Origin: an uncultured Bacteroides sp.
GTDB taxonomy: Bacteria > Bacteroidota > Bacteroidia > Bacteroidales > Bacteroidaceae
Assembly: GCA_900551645.1 (NCBI GenBank)
Contig: URWP01000039.1
Coordinates: forward strand, 1-15,102
Length of the DNA: 15,102 bases
Direction of reading: 5' to 3'
Positions 6,862-13,707 of this stretch are shown here, one piece after another. A program made the position numbers and the translations under genes. Positions within the stretch are counted from its first letter, which is position 1, and every line of letters starts with the position of its first letter. Under the pieces are notes generated by a model, which worked only from the letters and a program-made list of their open reading frames with translations, did not search any database and had not been told where the DNA came from.

Positions 6862-7758
6862 ATGGCAGTACAGAAAAAATTTGCATTAGGCCGAGGGCTT
6901 GACGCACTGATATCCAACGATGAGGTCAAGACGTCAGGTTCTTCTTCTATCAACGAGATAGAGCTGAGCAAAATTTCGGTCAACCCGAATCAGCCCCGCC
7001 GTGAATTTGATCCCATCGCCTTACAGGAACTGGCAGATTCCATCGCAGAAATCGGGATTATCCAACCGATTACTCTGCGGCAGATGAGCGAAGACTCCTA
7101 TCAGATCATTGCCGGAGAACGCCGTTACAGAGCCTCCATCCTGGCAGGACTGCAAAGCATCCCGGCCTATATACGCACAGCCAACGATGAGCACGTCATG
7201 GAAATGGCTCTGATAGAAAACATCCAGCGAGAAGACCTTAACTCACTGGAGATTGCATTGGCTTACCAGCATCTGATTGAACAATATGACTTAACCCAAG
7301 AACGTCTGAGTGAACGGGTAGGTAAAAAACGAGCTACCATTGCCAACTATATCCGTCTGTTGAAGTTGCCGGCTCCCATCCAGATGGCTTTGAAAAACAA
7401 GGAAATCGACATGGGGCATGCTAGAGCCCTGCTGGCATTGGAAGACCCGAAAACTCAGATTCGAATCTTCAATGAAATCATTACACAAGGATATTCTGTC
7501 AGAAAAGTAGAAGAAATAGTCAAATCGCTTTCGGCAGGTGAAGCAATCGAATCAGGAGGAAAAAAGATTTCTCCCAAAGGCTGTAAGCTTTCCGAAGAAT
7601 ACACATTATTGCAAGATCACTTGTGTAACTTTTTCGGAGCGAAAGTACAATTGTCATGCAGTCCGAAAGGAAAAGGGAAAATCAGTATTCCTTTCGATAA
7701 CGAAACAGATCTGGAACGTATCATGGAGATTCTGGATTCCTTGAAATCAACCGAATAA
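6862..7758 (+). CDS. parB: Chromosome-partitioning protein ParB (Spo0J family)
   Basis: ParB is a CTP-dependent DNA clamp that loads at parS sites near the origin and stimulates ParA. The 298-aa protein has the conserved N-terminal start FALGRGLDALIS (ParA-stimulating region), NPNQPRR (41-47), the CTP-binding GERRYR patch (85-90), ENIQRED (119-125), a helix-turn-helix in 144-168 (LTQERLSERVGKKRATIANY), and a C-terminal dimerisation region. All hallmark residues are present. No parS-like 16-mer palindrome is seen nearby. The stop is 13 nt before the next gene, which points to an operon continuing into the DUF5683 gene. Confidence 0.96.
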   Translation: MAVQKKFALGRGLDALISNDEVKTSGSSSINEIELSKISVNPNQPRREFDPIALQELADSIAEIGIIQPITLRQMSEDSYQIIAGERRYRASILAGLQSIPAYIRTANDEHVMEMALIENIQREDLNSLEIALAYQHLIEQYDLTQERLSERVGKKRATIANYIRLLKLPAPIQMALKNKEIDMGHARALLALEDPKTQIRIFNEIITQGYSVRKVEEIVKSLSAGEAIESGGKKISPKGCKLSEEYTLLQDHLCNFFGAKVQLSCSPKGKGKISIPFDNETDLERIMEILDSLKSTE

Positions 7759-7771
7759 ATAAAGGACAACG

Positions 7772-8566
7772 TTGAAACAGCATAAATATACATACATTTT
7801 ATATTTGTTTCTGGCTCTCAGTGTCATCTTATGTGGCCATACCGATGTATCCGCACAAAGAGCGCGAAAACATCGGGCAGGTTTGCTAGATGCAGATTCT
7901 ATCCGCCAGCAGCATATTGCCGATAGTCTGGCGTTAATGGACAGTATTGATATCAACCGCGATGCCATCATCCGTTCAATGGAAGCACCGGTTGATACTG
8001 CTTTACTGGCCCATAAGAATGACTCCATTCAACAGAAAGCAGCCATGGAAGTCTCCAGAAAACGTTGGATACCTAATTCCAATAAATCTGTCTGGCTGGC
8101 AATGGTACTTCCTGGAGCCGGACAAATCTATAACCGTAAATATTGGAAACTTCCTATCATTTATGGAGGATTTGTAGGATGTGCATACGCCCTGACTTGG
8201 AACACCCAGATGTATAAAGACTATTCACAAGCCTATCAGGATATCATGAGTGACAACCCGAATCAGAACAGTTATCTGGATTTTCTATCACCTGGTTTAA
8301 CTGTTGAAGATGTACAGAAAAACTTGGAATGGTATCAAGAAACATTCAAGAATAAAAAAGACTTCTATCGCCGTCAACGAGACTTGAGTGTTTTCGTCTT
8401 CATTGGTGTATACCTGCTTTCAGTCATCGATGCTTATGTAGATGCCGAATTATCCGATTTCGATATTTCCAAAGATTTAAGTATGTCATTCGAACCTGCA
8501 GTATTTAACGGTGTACATCGTGGCTATCCCGAAGCTATCGGGATACGGTGTAGTATCAAATTTTAA
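7772..8566 (+). CDS. DUF5683 protein, signal peptide and membrane segments
   Basis: The function is unknown; it matches the Bacteroidota family DUF5683. I place the start at TTG 7772 because it follows AAAGGA with 5-nt spacing and gives a proper signal peptide (MKQHKYTYILYLFLALSVIL, likely cut after VSA at about residue 28). Residues 30-90 are polar and hydrophilic. The conserved core begins near residue 105 with SVWLAMVLPGAGQIYNRKYW, then a hydrophobic segment (LPIIYGGFVGCAYALTW). A second hydrophobic segment (LSVFVFIGVYLLSVIDAYVDA) comes near 207-228, and the protein ends in a short beta-like tail. It probably sits in the inner membrane. It is 5 nt from the lytic transglycosylase gene and 13 nt from parB, so it is co-expressed with segregation and cell-wall genes. 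Confidence 0.85.
   Translation: MKQHKYTYILYLFLALSVILCGHTDVSAQRARKHRAGLLDADSIRQQHIADSLALMDSIDINRDAIIRSMEAPVDTALLAHKNDSIQQKAAMEVSRKRWIPNSNKSVWLAMVLPGAGQIYNRKYWKLPIIYGGFVGCAYALTWNTQMYKDYSQAYQDIMSDNPNQNSYLDFLSPGLTVEDVQKNLEWYQETFKNKKDFYRRQRDLSVFVFIGVYLLSVIDAYVDAELSDFDISKDLSMSFEPAVFNGVHRGYPEAIGIRCSIKF
8525..8545 (+). other. 8-bp hairpin at the 3' end of the DUF5683 gene
   Basis: TATCCCGA (8525-8532) pairs perfectly with TCGGGATA (8538-8545) around a 5-nt loop, within the last codons before the stop and 26 nt upstream of the transglycosylase ATG. It could influence coupling or mRNA decay between the two cistrons. It may also be a coincidence of coding sequence. Confidence 0.35.
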
Positions 8567-8571
8567 AGACC

Positions 8572-9840
8572 ATGAAAAAACTAGTCATCAGCCTTCTGAC
8601 ATTTATCAGTGCTTCTACACTTTGTGCACAGCAAAACGAAAAAAGCATTACTGTACGTACAGAAACAGGAGAAGAAGAAATCATAGATCTTCCGGCAGGT
8701 ATGCTTTCGGAAACAGACAGTTTGTACCTGGACTGGATTTCCAAACATTATATCAATCCTGCTGAAAACTGTGTCATGACACAGGATAATCCAGAAGTAA
8801 GCGATTCTGCATACATCGCCCGGTTACAACGTATTCCAGCCATTATCGAAATGCCTTACAATGATATTGTACGGAAATTTATCGACATGTATGCCATTCG
8901 CTTACGCCAGAAAGTGGCATTTATGTTGAGCGCCAACAATTTCTATATGCCTATCTTTGAAGAAGCACTCGACTTGAATGATCTTCCGCTGGAACTGAAA
9001 TACCTTCCTGTTATTGAATCAGCATTAAATCCGATAGCGACTTCACGCCAGGGAGCTGTTGGACTTTGGCAATTCATGCTACGTACCGGACAACTTTACG
9101 GATTAACAGTCAACAGCCTGGTCGACGAACGAAGAGATCCCATCAAATCGACCTATGCAGCTGCCCGCTATCTGAAAGATCTGTATGAAATCTATCACGA
9201 CTGGAATCTTGTCCTGGCAGCCTATAACTGCGGGCCTGGCACCATCAACAAAGCTATCCGACGTGCAGGAGGAGAGACCGACTTCTGGAAAATCTATAAT
9301 TACCTGCCTAGTGAGACCCGAGGATATGTCCCCGCCTTCATTGCTGCCAATTATATCATGAACTATTACTGTGAGCATAATATCAGCCCATTGGAGATGC
9401 GATTACCTGAAGGTACCGATACCATCCATATCACCCGAAATCTGAACTTGAACCAGGTAGCCGATGTCTGCAAAATCAATATAGATGAACTTCGGTCATT
9501 GAACCCGGAATTCAAAAAAGATATCATTCCGCTCAGCACAGAACCTTACGCACTTCGTCTGCCAAACAGTATTATCAGCAAATTCCTTGAAAACGAAGAT
9601 TCTATTTACAACTATAAACCGGAAATTTACCAGACACGCCGTACTACAGTAAAAGCAGAGACACAAAGCACATCCTCCACAAAGAGTAAAAGCGGAAAGG
9701 CCGTTTACCACCGCATCCGTCAAGGGGATACATTGGGAGGTATAGCGGCCAAATACGGTGTCAGTGTAAGTCAGTTACGCCGATTAAACGGCCTTAGAGG
9801 AAACAATATCCGGGCCGGGAAATCCCTCAGAGTCCGATAG
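8572..9840 (+). CDS. mltD: MltD-like membrane-bound or periplasmic lytic transglycosylase with LysM
   Basis: Lytic transglycosylases cleave the glycan strands of peptidoglycan, leaving 1,6-anhydroMurNAc ends. The 422-aa protein begins with a signal peptide (MKKLVISLLTFISASTLCAQ) and no convincing lipobox. The SLT domain spans about 125-270. The catalytic Glu is residue 149 in VIESALNP, followed by QGAVGLWQFM and the AAYNCGPGTI motif. A degenerate LysM-like segment (about 285-330) follows the pattern seen in MltD. After a Ser/Thr/Lys-rich linker comes a clear C-terminal LysM (379-422, RIRQGDTLGGIAAKYGVS), which binds peptidoglycan. It is the last gene of the parA operon, before a strong terminator. 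MltD is the best name, but other SLT-LysM subfamilies are possible. Confidence 0.9.
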   Translation: MKKLVISLLTFISASTLCAQQNEKSITVRTETGEEEIIDLPAGMLSETDSLYLDWISKHYINPAENCVMTQDNPEVSDSAYIARLQRIPAIIEMPYNDIVRKFIDMYAIRLRQKVAFMLSANNFYMPIFEEALDLNDLPLELKYLPVIESALNPIATSRQGAVGLWQFMLRTGQLYGLTVNSLVDERRDPIKSTYAAARYLKDLYEIYHDWNLVLAAYNCGPGTINKAIRRAGGETDFWKIYNYLPSETRGYVPAFIAANYIMNYYCEHNISPLEMRLPEGTDTIHITRNLNLNQVADVCKINIDELRSLNPEFKKDIIPLSTEPYALRLPNSIISKFLENEDSIYNYKPEIYQTRRTTVKAETQSTSSTKSKSGKAVYHRIRQGDTLGGIAAKYGVSVSQLRRLNGLRGNNIRAGKSLRVR

Positions 9841-9848
9841 AATAAGAA

Positions 9849-9914
9849 AATTATGCAAGTGTTTCCGATTGTCTTCATGAAACACTTGCATAATTATTTA
9901 TTTTCTTTATTTTT
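9849..9914 (+). terminator. Strong terminator after the mltD-like gene
   Basis: A 17-bp perfect stem pairs 9849-9865 with 9879-9895 (AATTATGCAAGTGTTTC and complement) around a 13-nt loop. A T-rich run (ATTTATTTTCTTTATTTTT) follows. It should end the parA-parB-DUF5683-mltD transcript. Its right arm overlaps the promoter of the next gene. Confidence 0.85.
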
Positions 9915-9915
9915 G
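9885..9915 (+). promoter_or_regulatory. Promoter for the RelA/SpoT gene, inside the terminator
   Basis: TATTTTTG (9908-9915) fits TAnnTTTG, and CTTG (9885-9888) is a one-mismatch -33 box with a 19-nt spacer. The predicted start is near 9922. The -33 box lies in the right arm of the upstream terminator hairpin, and the -7 box lies in its T-tract. Confidence 0.6.
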
Positions 9916-9944
9916 CATTATTGATAGAATGGAGAGAAAGCACT

Positions 9945-12236
9945 ATGACGGATGACACATTAATGCAAGAACAAAACGATGAAAAACAAATCAATGCGGC
10001 CTTTAATGAGCTGCTTGACAGATACCTGGAAAGTAGACATCGGAAGAAAGTAGAAATCATAACCAAAGCATTCAACTTTGCCAAGCAGGCACACAAAGGG
10101 GTAAGACGCCGTTCGGGTGAACCTTATATCCTGCACCCTCTGGCTGTAGCCCGCATCGCATGCGTAGAAATCGGATTGGGCTCTACTTCCATCTGCGCAG
10201 CTCTACTGCATGATGTCGTTGAGGATACAGACTATACTGTAGAAGACATTGAAAATCTGTTCGGCCCGAAAATCGCTCAAATTGTAGACGGATTAACCAA
10301 AATTTCCGGAGGTATCTTTGGCGACCGTGCTTCTGCCCAAGCCGAAAACTTCAAGAAACTGCTGCTGACTATGAATGATGACATCCGCGTCATTCTAATC
10401 AAGATTGCCGACCGCCTGCATAACATGCGTACCTTAGGCTCCATGCTGCCAAGCAAGCAATACAAAATTGCGGGAGAAACTCTATACATCTATGCTCCGC
10501 TAGCCAACCGACTAGGCCTTAACCGTATCAAGACTGAGTTGGAAGACTTGAGCTTCAAGTACGAACATCCTGAAACCTATCAACAGATAGAAGAAAAACT
10601 GAAAGCTACACAGGCTGAGCGCGACACATTGTTTGAAGAATTCACAGCTCCCATCCGTGCACAACTGGACAAAATGGGAATCCCCTACCGGATTCTGGCA
10701 CGCATCAAGTCACCTTATTCCATTTGGAACAAGATGCAGGCCAAGCATATCACTTTCGAAGAAATATACGACATATTGGCTGTCCGAATCATCTTCACTC
10801 CACGTTCTGAGGAGGAAGAGTTGAACGACTGTTTCAACATTTATGTATCCATCTCAAAAATCTACAAGCCCCACCCGGACCGTCTGCGCGACTGGGTAAG
10901 CCATCCGAAAGCCAACGGATATCAGGCACTGCACGTCACTCTGATGAGTAACAAAGGGCAATGGATTGAAGTACAGATACGTAGCGAACGTATGAATGAC
11001 GTGGCCGAACAAGGTTTTGCTGCCCACTGGAAATACAAAGAAGGAGGAGGTAGCGAAGATGAAGGCGAACTGACCAAATGGCTAAAGACTATCAAAGAAA
11101 TTCTGGATGACCCACAACCGGATGCTTTGGATTTTCTAGACACCATCAAACTGAATCTGTTTGCTTCAGAAATCTTTGTATTCACTCCAAAAGGTGAAAT
11201 CAAGACTATGCCTCAAAACAGTACGGCACTTGATTTCGCTTTTTCTATCCATACCTTCTTGGGAAGCCACTGTATCGGAGCTAAAGTCAACCACAAACTG
11301 GTTCCGTTAAGCCACAAGCTGCAAAGTGGAGACCAAGTAGAGATTCTGACTTCCAAATCACAGAAAGTACAACCTTCATGGATTAACTTTGCTACTACAG
11401 CCAAAGCCAAAGCCAAGATTCTGGCCATTTTGAAGCGGGAAAACAAAGAAATGCAAATGCAGGGAGAAGACATGCTACATGACTTCTTCAAGAAAGAAGG
11501 CCTGGAATGGAACGAGACCAATATCTCGAAACTATGCACCATGCACAGTGTAAAAGATATAGATGAACTGACACTGAAAATCGGTAAAAAGATTATCCTG
11601 TTGGGTAACAACGAGGTTAATGAACTGAAAGAAAAACCCACTCAAAACAACTGGAAAAAATACATTTCTTTCGCCTTTGGAGGTGGCAACAAAAACAAGA
11701 CGAACGGAACAACAACCGAAAAGCAGGCAGAAGAAAAACCGGCCCAACTGGAAATAGACAAGAAGAAAATCATCAAGCTGACTCCGGATGCCATTCAGAA
11801 GAACTATATCATAGCCGACTGCTGCAAACCGATTCCAGGTGATGACGTATTGGGATATATCGATGACAACAACCGGATTATTATCCATAAACGTCAATGT
11901 CCGATAGCTTCACAACTGAAAACCAGTTTCGGGAACCGTCTGCTAGCTGTACAATGGGAAATCGGTAAAGCTTTGAACTTTCCGGTAAACGTATATATAA
12001 AGGGTATTGACGCTATCGGCGTACTGAATCAGGTAACCCAGATTATTTCTCAGCAACTGAACGTAAATATCCACAAGCTGTATATAGAGTCAAATGATGG
12101 CATCTTTGAAGGAAGAATCCAGCTTTTTGTACACGATGTGGACGATGTAAACACCATCTGCAAAAATCTGAAAAAAGTAGAAAACATCAAGCGGGTAACC
12201 CGTATCGAGAATTTCGACGGACAACTGACAGACTGA
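9945..12236 (+). CDS. relA/spoT: Bifunctional-type (p)ppGpp synthetase/hydrolase, RelA/SpoT family
   Basis: This 763-aa long RSH protein makes and probably degrades the starvation alarmone (p)ppGpp, and would be ribosome-associated. From ATG 9945 (behind GGAGA) the hydrolase domain keeps its metal-site residues: H64, HDVVED (89-94), D156 and N160 in ADRLHNMRT. The synthetase domain includes RIKSPYSIWNKM, E342 in EVQIRS, and RLRD (313-316) where Rel enzymes carry RxKD and RelA-type enzymes ExDD. TGS spans about 409-470. The conserved-Cys domain has C626, C627 and C652, and an ACT domain ends the protein (about 690-763). An upstream in-frame TTG at 9921 is rejected because it falls at the predicted transcription start. 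The intact HD box argues for bifunctionality. The gene symbol is uncertain because Bacteroides species carry more than one such gene. Confidence 0.95.
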   Translation: MTDDTLMQEQNDEKQINAAFNELLDRYLESRHRKKVEIITKAFNFAKQAHKGVRRRSGEPYILHPLAVARIACVEIGLGSTSICAALLHDVVEDTDYTVEDIENLFGPKIAQIVDGLTKISGGIFGDRASAQAENFKKLLLTMNDDIRVILIKIADRLHNMRTLGSMLPSKQYKIAGETLYIYAPLANRLGLNRIKTELEDLSFKYEHPETYQQIEEKLKATQAERDTLFEEFTAPIRAQLDKMGIPYRILARIKSPYSIWNKMQAKHITFEEIYDILAVRIIFTPRSEEEELNDCFNIYVSISKIYKPHPDRLRDWVSHPKANGYQALHVTLMSNKGQWIEVQIRSERMNDVAEQGFAAHWKYKEGGGSEDEGELTKWLKTIKEILDDPQPDALDFLDTIKLNLFASEIFVFTPKGEIKTMPQNSTALDFAFSIHTFLGSHCIGAKVNHKLVPLSHKLQSGDQVEILTSKSQKVQPSWINFATTAKAKAKILAILKRENKEMQMQGEDMLHDFFKKEGLEWNETNISKLCTMHSVKDIDELTLKIGKKIILLGNNEVNELKEKPTQNNWKKYISFAFGGGNKNKTNGTTTEKQAEEKPAQLEIDKKKIIKLTPDAIQKNYIIADCCKPIPGDDVLGYIDDNNRIIIHKRQCPIASQLKTSFGNRLLAVQWEIGKALNFPVNVYIKGIDAIGVLNQVTQIISQQLNVNIHKLYIESNDGIFEGRIQLFVHDVDDVNTICKNLKKVENIKRVTRIENFDGQLTD

Positions 12237-12243
12237 AAAGCTA

Positions 12244-12591
12244 TCAAGTCAAATAATCGAGCTCCTTACGCATGCTAAGGAGCTCTTTTTTTATCTCTTT
12301 CAGACGTTCCAGGATTTCAGCTGTATTCATGGCAGTTTCCTTATTCATCTTCAGGCGTTGCTTGGCACCGGCCAACGTCATTCCCTTCTCTTTCACCAGA
12401 TGATACACCAGCCGGATATTCTCAATATCCTCCTTCCGGTATTGACGTATATTTCCTCCGGCCTTTTTAGGAGCAATCATTGGAAACTCTTTTTCCCAAT
12501 ACCGAAGCAACGACTCGTTTACTCCAAACATTTTTGCTACCTCGCTGATGGAATAATATAATTTAAGTTCTTTATCTGCTTTCAATGCCAT
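12244..12591 (-). CDS. Small MerR-family DNA-binding protein
   Basis: A 115-aa protein with a MerR-type winged helix-turn-helix at about residues 12-66: YSISEVAKMFGV, LLRYWEKEFP, then GNIRQYRKEDIENIRLV. Residues 91-113 form a Lys/Glu-rich amphipathic helix (EILERLKEIKKELLSMRKEL), probably the dimerising coiled coil. There is no effector-binding domain or metal-binding Cys cluster, so what it senses, if anything, cannot be told. It starts 14 nt after the M23 peptidase stop and is probably in its operon. Its stop is only 7 nt from the convergent rel stop, and its last 16 or so codons contain the rel terminator on the other strand. Confidence 0.88.
   Translation of the reverse strand: MALKADKELKLYYSISEVAKMFGVNESLLRYWEKEFPMIAPKKAGGNIRQYRKEDIENIRLVYHLVKEKGMTLAGAKQRLKMNKETAMNTAEILERLKEIKKELLSMRKELDYLT
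12259..12292 (+). terminator. Intrinsic terminator of rel, inside the MerR gene
   Basis: GAGCTCCTTA (12259-12268) pairs with TAAGGAGCTC (12276-12285) around a 7-nt loop, followed at once by seven T. This is a textbook plus-strand terminator starting 22 nt after the rel stop. It lies wholly within the antisense MerR coding region, whose codons there read Lys-Lys-Glu-Leu-Leu-Ser-Met-Arg-Lys-Glu-Leu. On the minus strand there is no T-run after it. Confidence 0.9.
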
Positions 12592-12605
12592 AACTACCTA
12601 CAAGA

Positions 12606-13574
12606 TTAATCGAACACCTTACCATGGTTAGCCGCAATTTCCACCATCTTATCATAATCGTCGGCACTCAAATCCATAAAATAATAGTTGACCGGATTCA
12701 CAATCTGCCCCTTCACATGTACCTCATAATGCAAGTGCGGACCGGTACTCTTTCCTGTACTGCCCACTTCACCGATTATCTCTCCTCTCATCACCTGCTG
12801 CCCCACTTTCACTTTAATTTTACTCAAATGAGCATATTTGGTAACATAACCAAAGCCATGGTCAATTTCAATACAGTTTCCATAAAGTCCCTCCCAACCG
12901 GCCTTTACCACCTTTCCGTTTCCTGTAACATAGACAGGTGTCCCTACATTGGCCGAAAAATCCATTCCGGCATGGAATTTCACTGTCTTGTAAATAGGAT
13001 CGATACGGGTACCATACCCTGAAGCCGTCTGTTTCAGATTCTTGTTGGACACCGGCTGAATGGCTGGAATACTGGCTAACATATCATCGTGCTTTTTACA
13101 AAGTTCTACTACCTCATCAAAAGATTTTGACTGGATATAAATTTCACGTGACAGGCGGTCCATCTGTTGGGTAGTATTGATGACCAAGTCGGCACTGGCC
13201 AAATCTTGAAGTTCCTCATAACGATTGGTACGCCGGTAACTGGCCGAGCGCAATTCTTCAGGTACTGGGTCGGCTTGCATCATGACCCGATACAGATTGT
13301 CATCACGCTGCTGCAAACGTAACATCACATCTTGAGCCTCATCCAAGCGTGAGGAAAGAATCTGATAATGAGACAACAAACGCGAATTTTCCACTCTCAG
13401 GTTTTTCTCCGACGGAGAACCGAAAACCCACAACAGCAAAATAAAGCTACCTGCTCCCAGCCCCATCCCCACAAACAAGCGGCGCAGGTAACTCAAAACC
13501 CGCTGACGCATCGTCGGATAAATCCGGTCGTACGTACGCGTTTTCGGATTATAAATGTAATAAACTTTACGCAT
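12606..13574 (-). CDS. M23-family (LytM) metallopeptidase, membrane-anchored
   Basis: This 322-aa protein probably cuts peptide cross-links in peptidoglycan, or activates such enzymes. It has a basic N-terminus, one membrane segment (about 35-51), and a coiled-coil-prone region (about 55-100). The C-terminal M23 domain starts near 183 (ASGYGTRIDP). The zinc and catalytic residues are all present: H201 and D205 in HAGMDF, H249 in YAHLS, and H280/H282 in GPHLHYEV, so it should be an active peptidase rather than a degenerate EnvC/NlpD-type activator. The topology implies a periplasmic domain tethered to the inner membrane. It is the first gene of a two-gene unit with the MerR-family regulator and is divergent from alaS. 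The physiological substrate is not evident. Confidence 0.93.
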   Translation of the reverse strand: MRKVYYIYNPKTRTYDRIYPTMRQRVLSYLRRLFVGMGLGAGSFILLLWVFGSPSEKNLRVENSRLLSHYQILSSRLDEAQDVMLRLQQRDDNLYRVMMQADPVPEELRSASYRRTNRYEELQDLASADLVINTTQQMDRLSREIYIQSKSFDEVVELCKKHDDMLASIPAIQPVSNKNLKQTASGYGTRIDPIYKTVKFHAGMDFSANVGTPVYVTGNGKVVKAGWEGLYGNCIEIDHGFGYVTKYAHLSKIKVKVGQQVMRGEIIGEVGSTGKSTGPHLHYEVHVKGQIVNPVNYYFMDLSADDYDKMVEIAANHGKVFD

Positions 13575-13624
13575 TCAAACCTGATTTGGATTTTTTTAAG
13601 GCACAAAACACCAAGTTTTTGAGC

Positions 13625-13654
13625 CAAACATACGGACAAAAATAATAAAACAGA
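13625..13654 (-). promoter_or_regulatory. Promoter for the M23-MerR unit
   Basis: On the minus strand TATGTTTG (13625-13632) fits TAnnTTTG. TCTG (13651-13654) is a one-mismatch -33 box with an 18-nt spacer. The start would be near 13618, about 44 nt before the ATG at 13574. It overlaps the alaS promoter region. Confidence 0.6.
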
Positions 13655-13655
13655 T

Positions 13656-13663
13656 TATCTTTG
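13656..13663 (+). promoter_or_regulatory. Candidate -7 box of the alaS promoter
   Basis: TATCTTTG matches TAnnTTTG and is the same octamer as in the rsfS and parA promoters. No -33 TTTG is visible at the usual distance. The start would be near 13670, about 38 nt before the alaS ATG. Confidence 0.6.
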
Positions 13664-13707
13664 CAAATCAATTTTCAGAATATTAACTACAAGACATTAT
13701 AAGAAGT

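Noticed and set aside
13139..13154. CACGTG-centred 16-mer as a possible parS site
   Set aside because: It matches only about 11 of 16 positions of the TGTTTCACGTGAAACA consensus, is not palindromic in its flanks, and lies inside the M23 coding region. No other parS-like site was seen in the window.
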